Below, one piece after another: positions 6,851 to 8,490 of a stretch of DNA of 8,490 bases. Made by a program: the position numbers and the translations under genes. The stretch is from Candidatus Poseidoniaceae archaeon. GTDB taxonomy: Archaea; Thermoplasmatota; Poseidoniia; Poseidoniales; Poseidoniaceae. Under the pieces are notes generated by a model. That model searched no databases and was not told where the DNA came from. It saw only the letters and a program-made list of their open reading frames with translations. The stretch lies in contig DUKK01000199.1 of assembly GCA_013329355.1 (NCBI GenBank), positions 1 to 8,490 on the forward strand. The letters run 5' to 3'. Numbering within the stretch: the first letter of the stretch is position 1; each line of letters begins with the position of its first letter.

Positions 6851-6904
6851 GGGTTGTTAGTGGCTGAGTTGCTTGCGTTGTTGAGAACGGCGTTAGATTC
6901 TGAG

Positions 6905-6952
6905 TCTTCGGACGGTGAAGAAATCTATCCTCTCTTTACGCAAAGCCGAAGA
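6905..6952 (+). other. Two-tier hairpin in the secY-16S spacer
   Basis: Outer stem TCTTCGG (6905-6911) pairs perfectly with CCGAAGA (6946-6952). Inside it GTGAAGA (6915-6921) pairs with TCTTTAC (6933-6939) with one G-U pair, leaving an 11-nt loop and an asymmetric internal loop (3 nt against 6 nt). That gives 14 base pairs in total. It may be a leader RNA structure, a processing site or a small RNA; it does not show the strict bulge-helix-bulge pattern. Confidence 0.35.
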
Positions 6953-7053
6953 TATTGCGATTCTGAATAACCATATTGGTTCAGGGTCAGGAAGGTGATC
7001 GAGATTATGATGTATTTTTGTGCAAGAGCTCAAGTGCAATATTTTCTCGCCAA

Positions 7054-7060
7054 TTTTTTT
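7054..7060 (+). terminator. Run of seven T 50 nt before 16S rRNA
   Basis: A TTTTTTT run with no other such run nearby. It could terminate read-through from the upstream operon, or it could be part of the 16S leader or promoter. Its proximity to the 16S 5' end makes the function ambiguous. Confidence 0.2.
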
Positions 7061-7111
7061 AGAGACAGCAATAAATCATGCGACAGGTAACCTAAGGATC
7101 AGAACAAGAGA

Positions 7112-8490
<1,379 letters not shown>

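Larger units (their letters stand above)
6757..7111 (+). other. Spacer between secY and 16S rRNA, no clear gene
   Basis: 355 nt without a convincing protein or tRNA gene on either strand. It holds T-rich stretches just after secY, a TATA-like stretch at 6838-6850, a two-tier hairpin at 6905-6952, an 8-nt direct repeat GATTCTGA at 6896-6903 and 6959-6966, a 13-nt dyad at 6969-6981, a ribosome-binding-like AAGGTGAT followed by a 27-codon frame (7007-7090), and a run of seven T at 7054-7060. It probably includes the 16S promoter and the 5' leader of the pre-16S transcript, but the matching 3' flank is outside the window, so the processing stem cannot be traced. Confidence 0.6.

Noticed and set aside
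6743..6970. Small membrane-like protein of about 75 residues after secY
   Set aside because: It starts with TTG inside the secY end and has no ribosome binding site. The only later start is a GTG at 6860, also without one, and the peptide resembles nothing known.
6757..7111. tRNA, 5S, 7S (SRP) RNA, RNase P RNA or C/D box RNA in the spacer
   Set aside because: No T-loop consensus on either strand, no GC-rich SRP-like or RNase P conserved core, and the single C-box-like ATGATGT (7007) has no D box after it.

Overview
The window is a piece of an archaeal chromosome. Ten ribosomal protein genes and secY follow one another on the + strand in the order of the archaeal spc operon: uL5, uS14, uS8, uL6, eL32, eL19, uL18, uS5, uL30, uL15, SecY. 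The presence of eL32 and eL19, which bacteria lack, and of archaeal-type uL18, uL30 and SecY rules out a bacterium. A 16S rRNA gene with archaeal signature stretches lies downstream on the same strand. The 16S wording, the moderate to low GC content and the separation of 16S from any visible 23S partner best fit a planktonic Marine Group II euryarchaeon (Poseidoniales, near Thermoplasmata). That placement rests on memory of the group and has not been tested by a tree.

Layout: 2-391 is the C-terminal part of uL5, cut by the window edge. 394-4791 holds nine complete ribosomal protein genes packed with gaps of 12 nt or less, or with 1-4 nt overlaps. 4822-6756 is secY. 6757-7111 is a 355 nt spacer with no convincing gene but with a two-tier hairpin, a short dyad, T-tracts, a TATA-like stretch and one 27-codon reading frame. 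7112-8490 is the 16S rRNA gene, which lacks only its last part (roughly 90-100 nt).

The genes form one expression unit. Almost every start codon has a strong Shine-Dalgarno sequence inside or overlapping the end of the preceding gene, so the ribosomal proteins are probably translationally coupled. SecY, the channel of the Sec translocon to which ribosomes dock, is made from the same unit, and 16S rRNA, the small-subunit RNA that uS14, uS8 and uS5 join, lies just downstream.

Most of the window is ordinary core genome. The departures are: an N-terminal SAP-like domain plus a long acidic linker on eL32; about 134 extra N-terminal residues with four predicted membrane helices on SecY; a similar acidic tryptophan-containing stretch at the C-terminus of uL15; an N-terminal extension on uS5; and the 16S gene sitting directly behind secY with a structured spacer. 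I see no mobile element, CRISPR array, tRNA gene or defence system.
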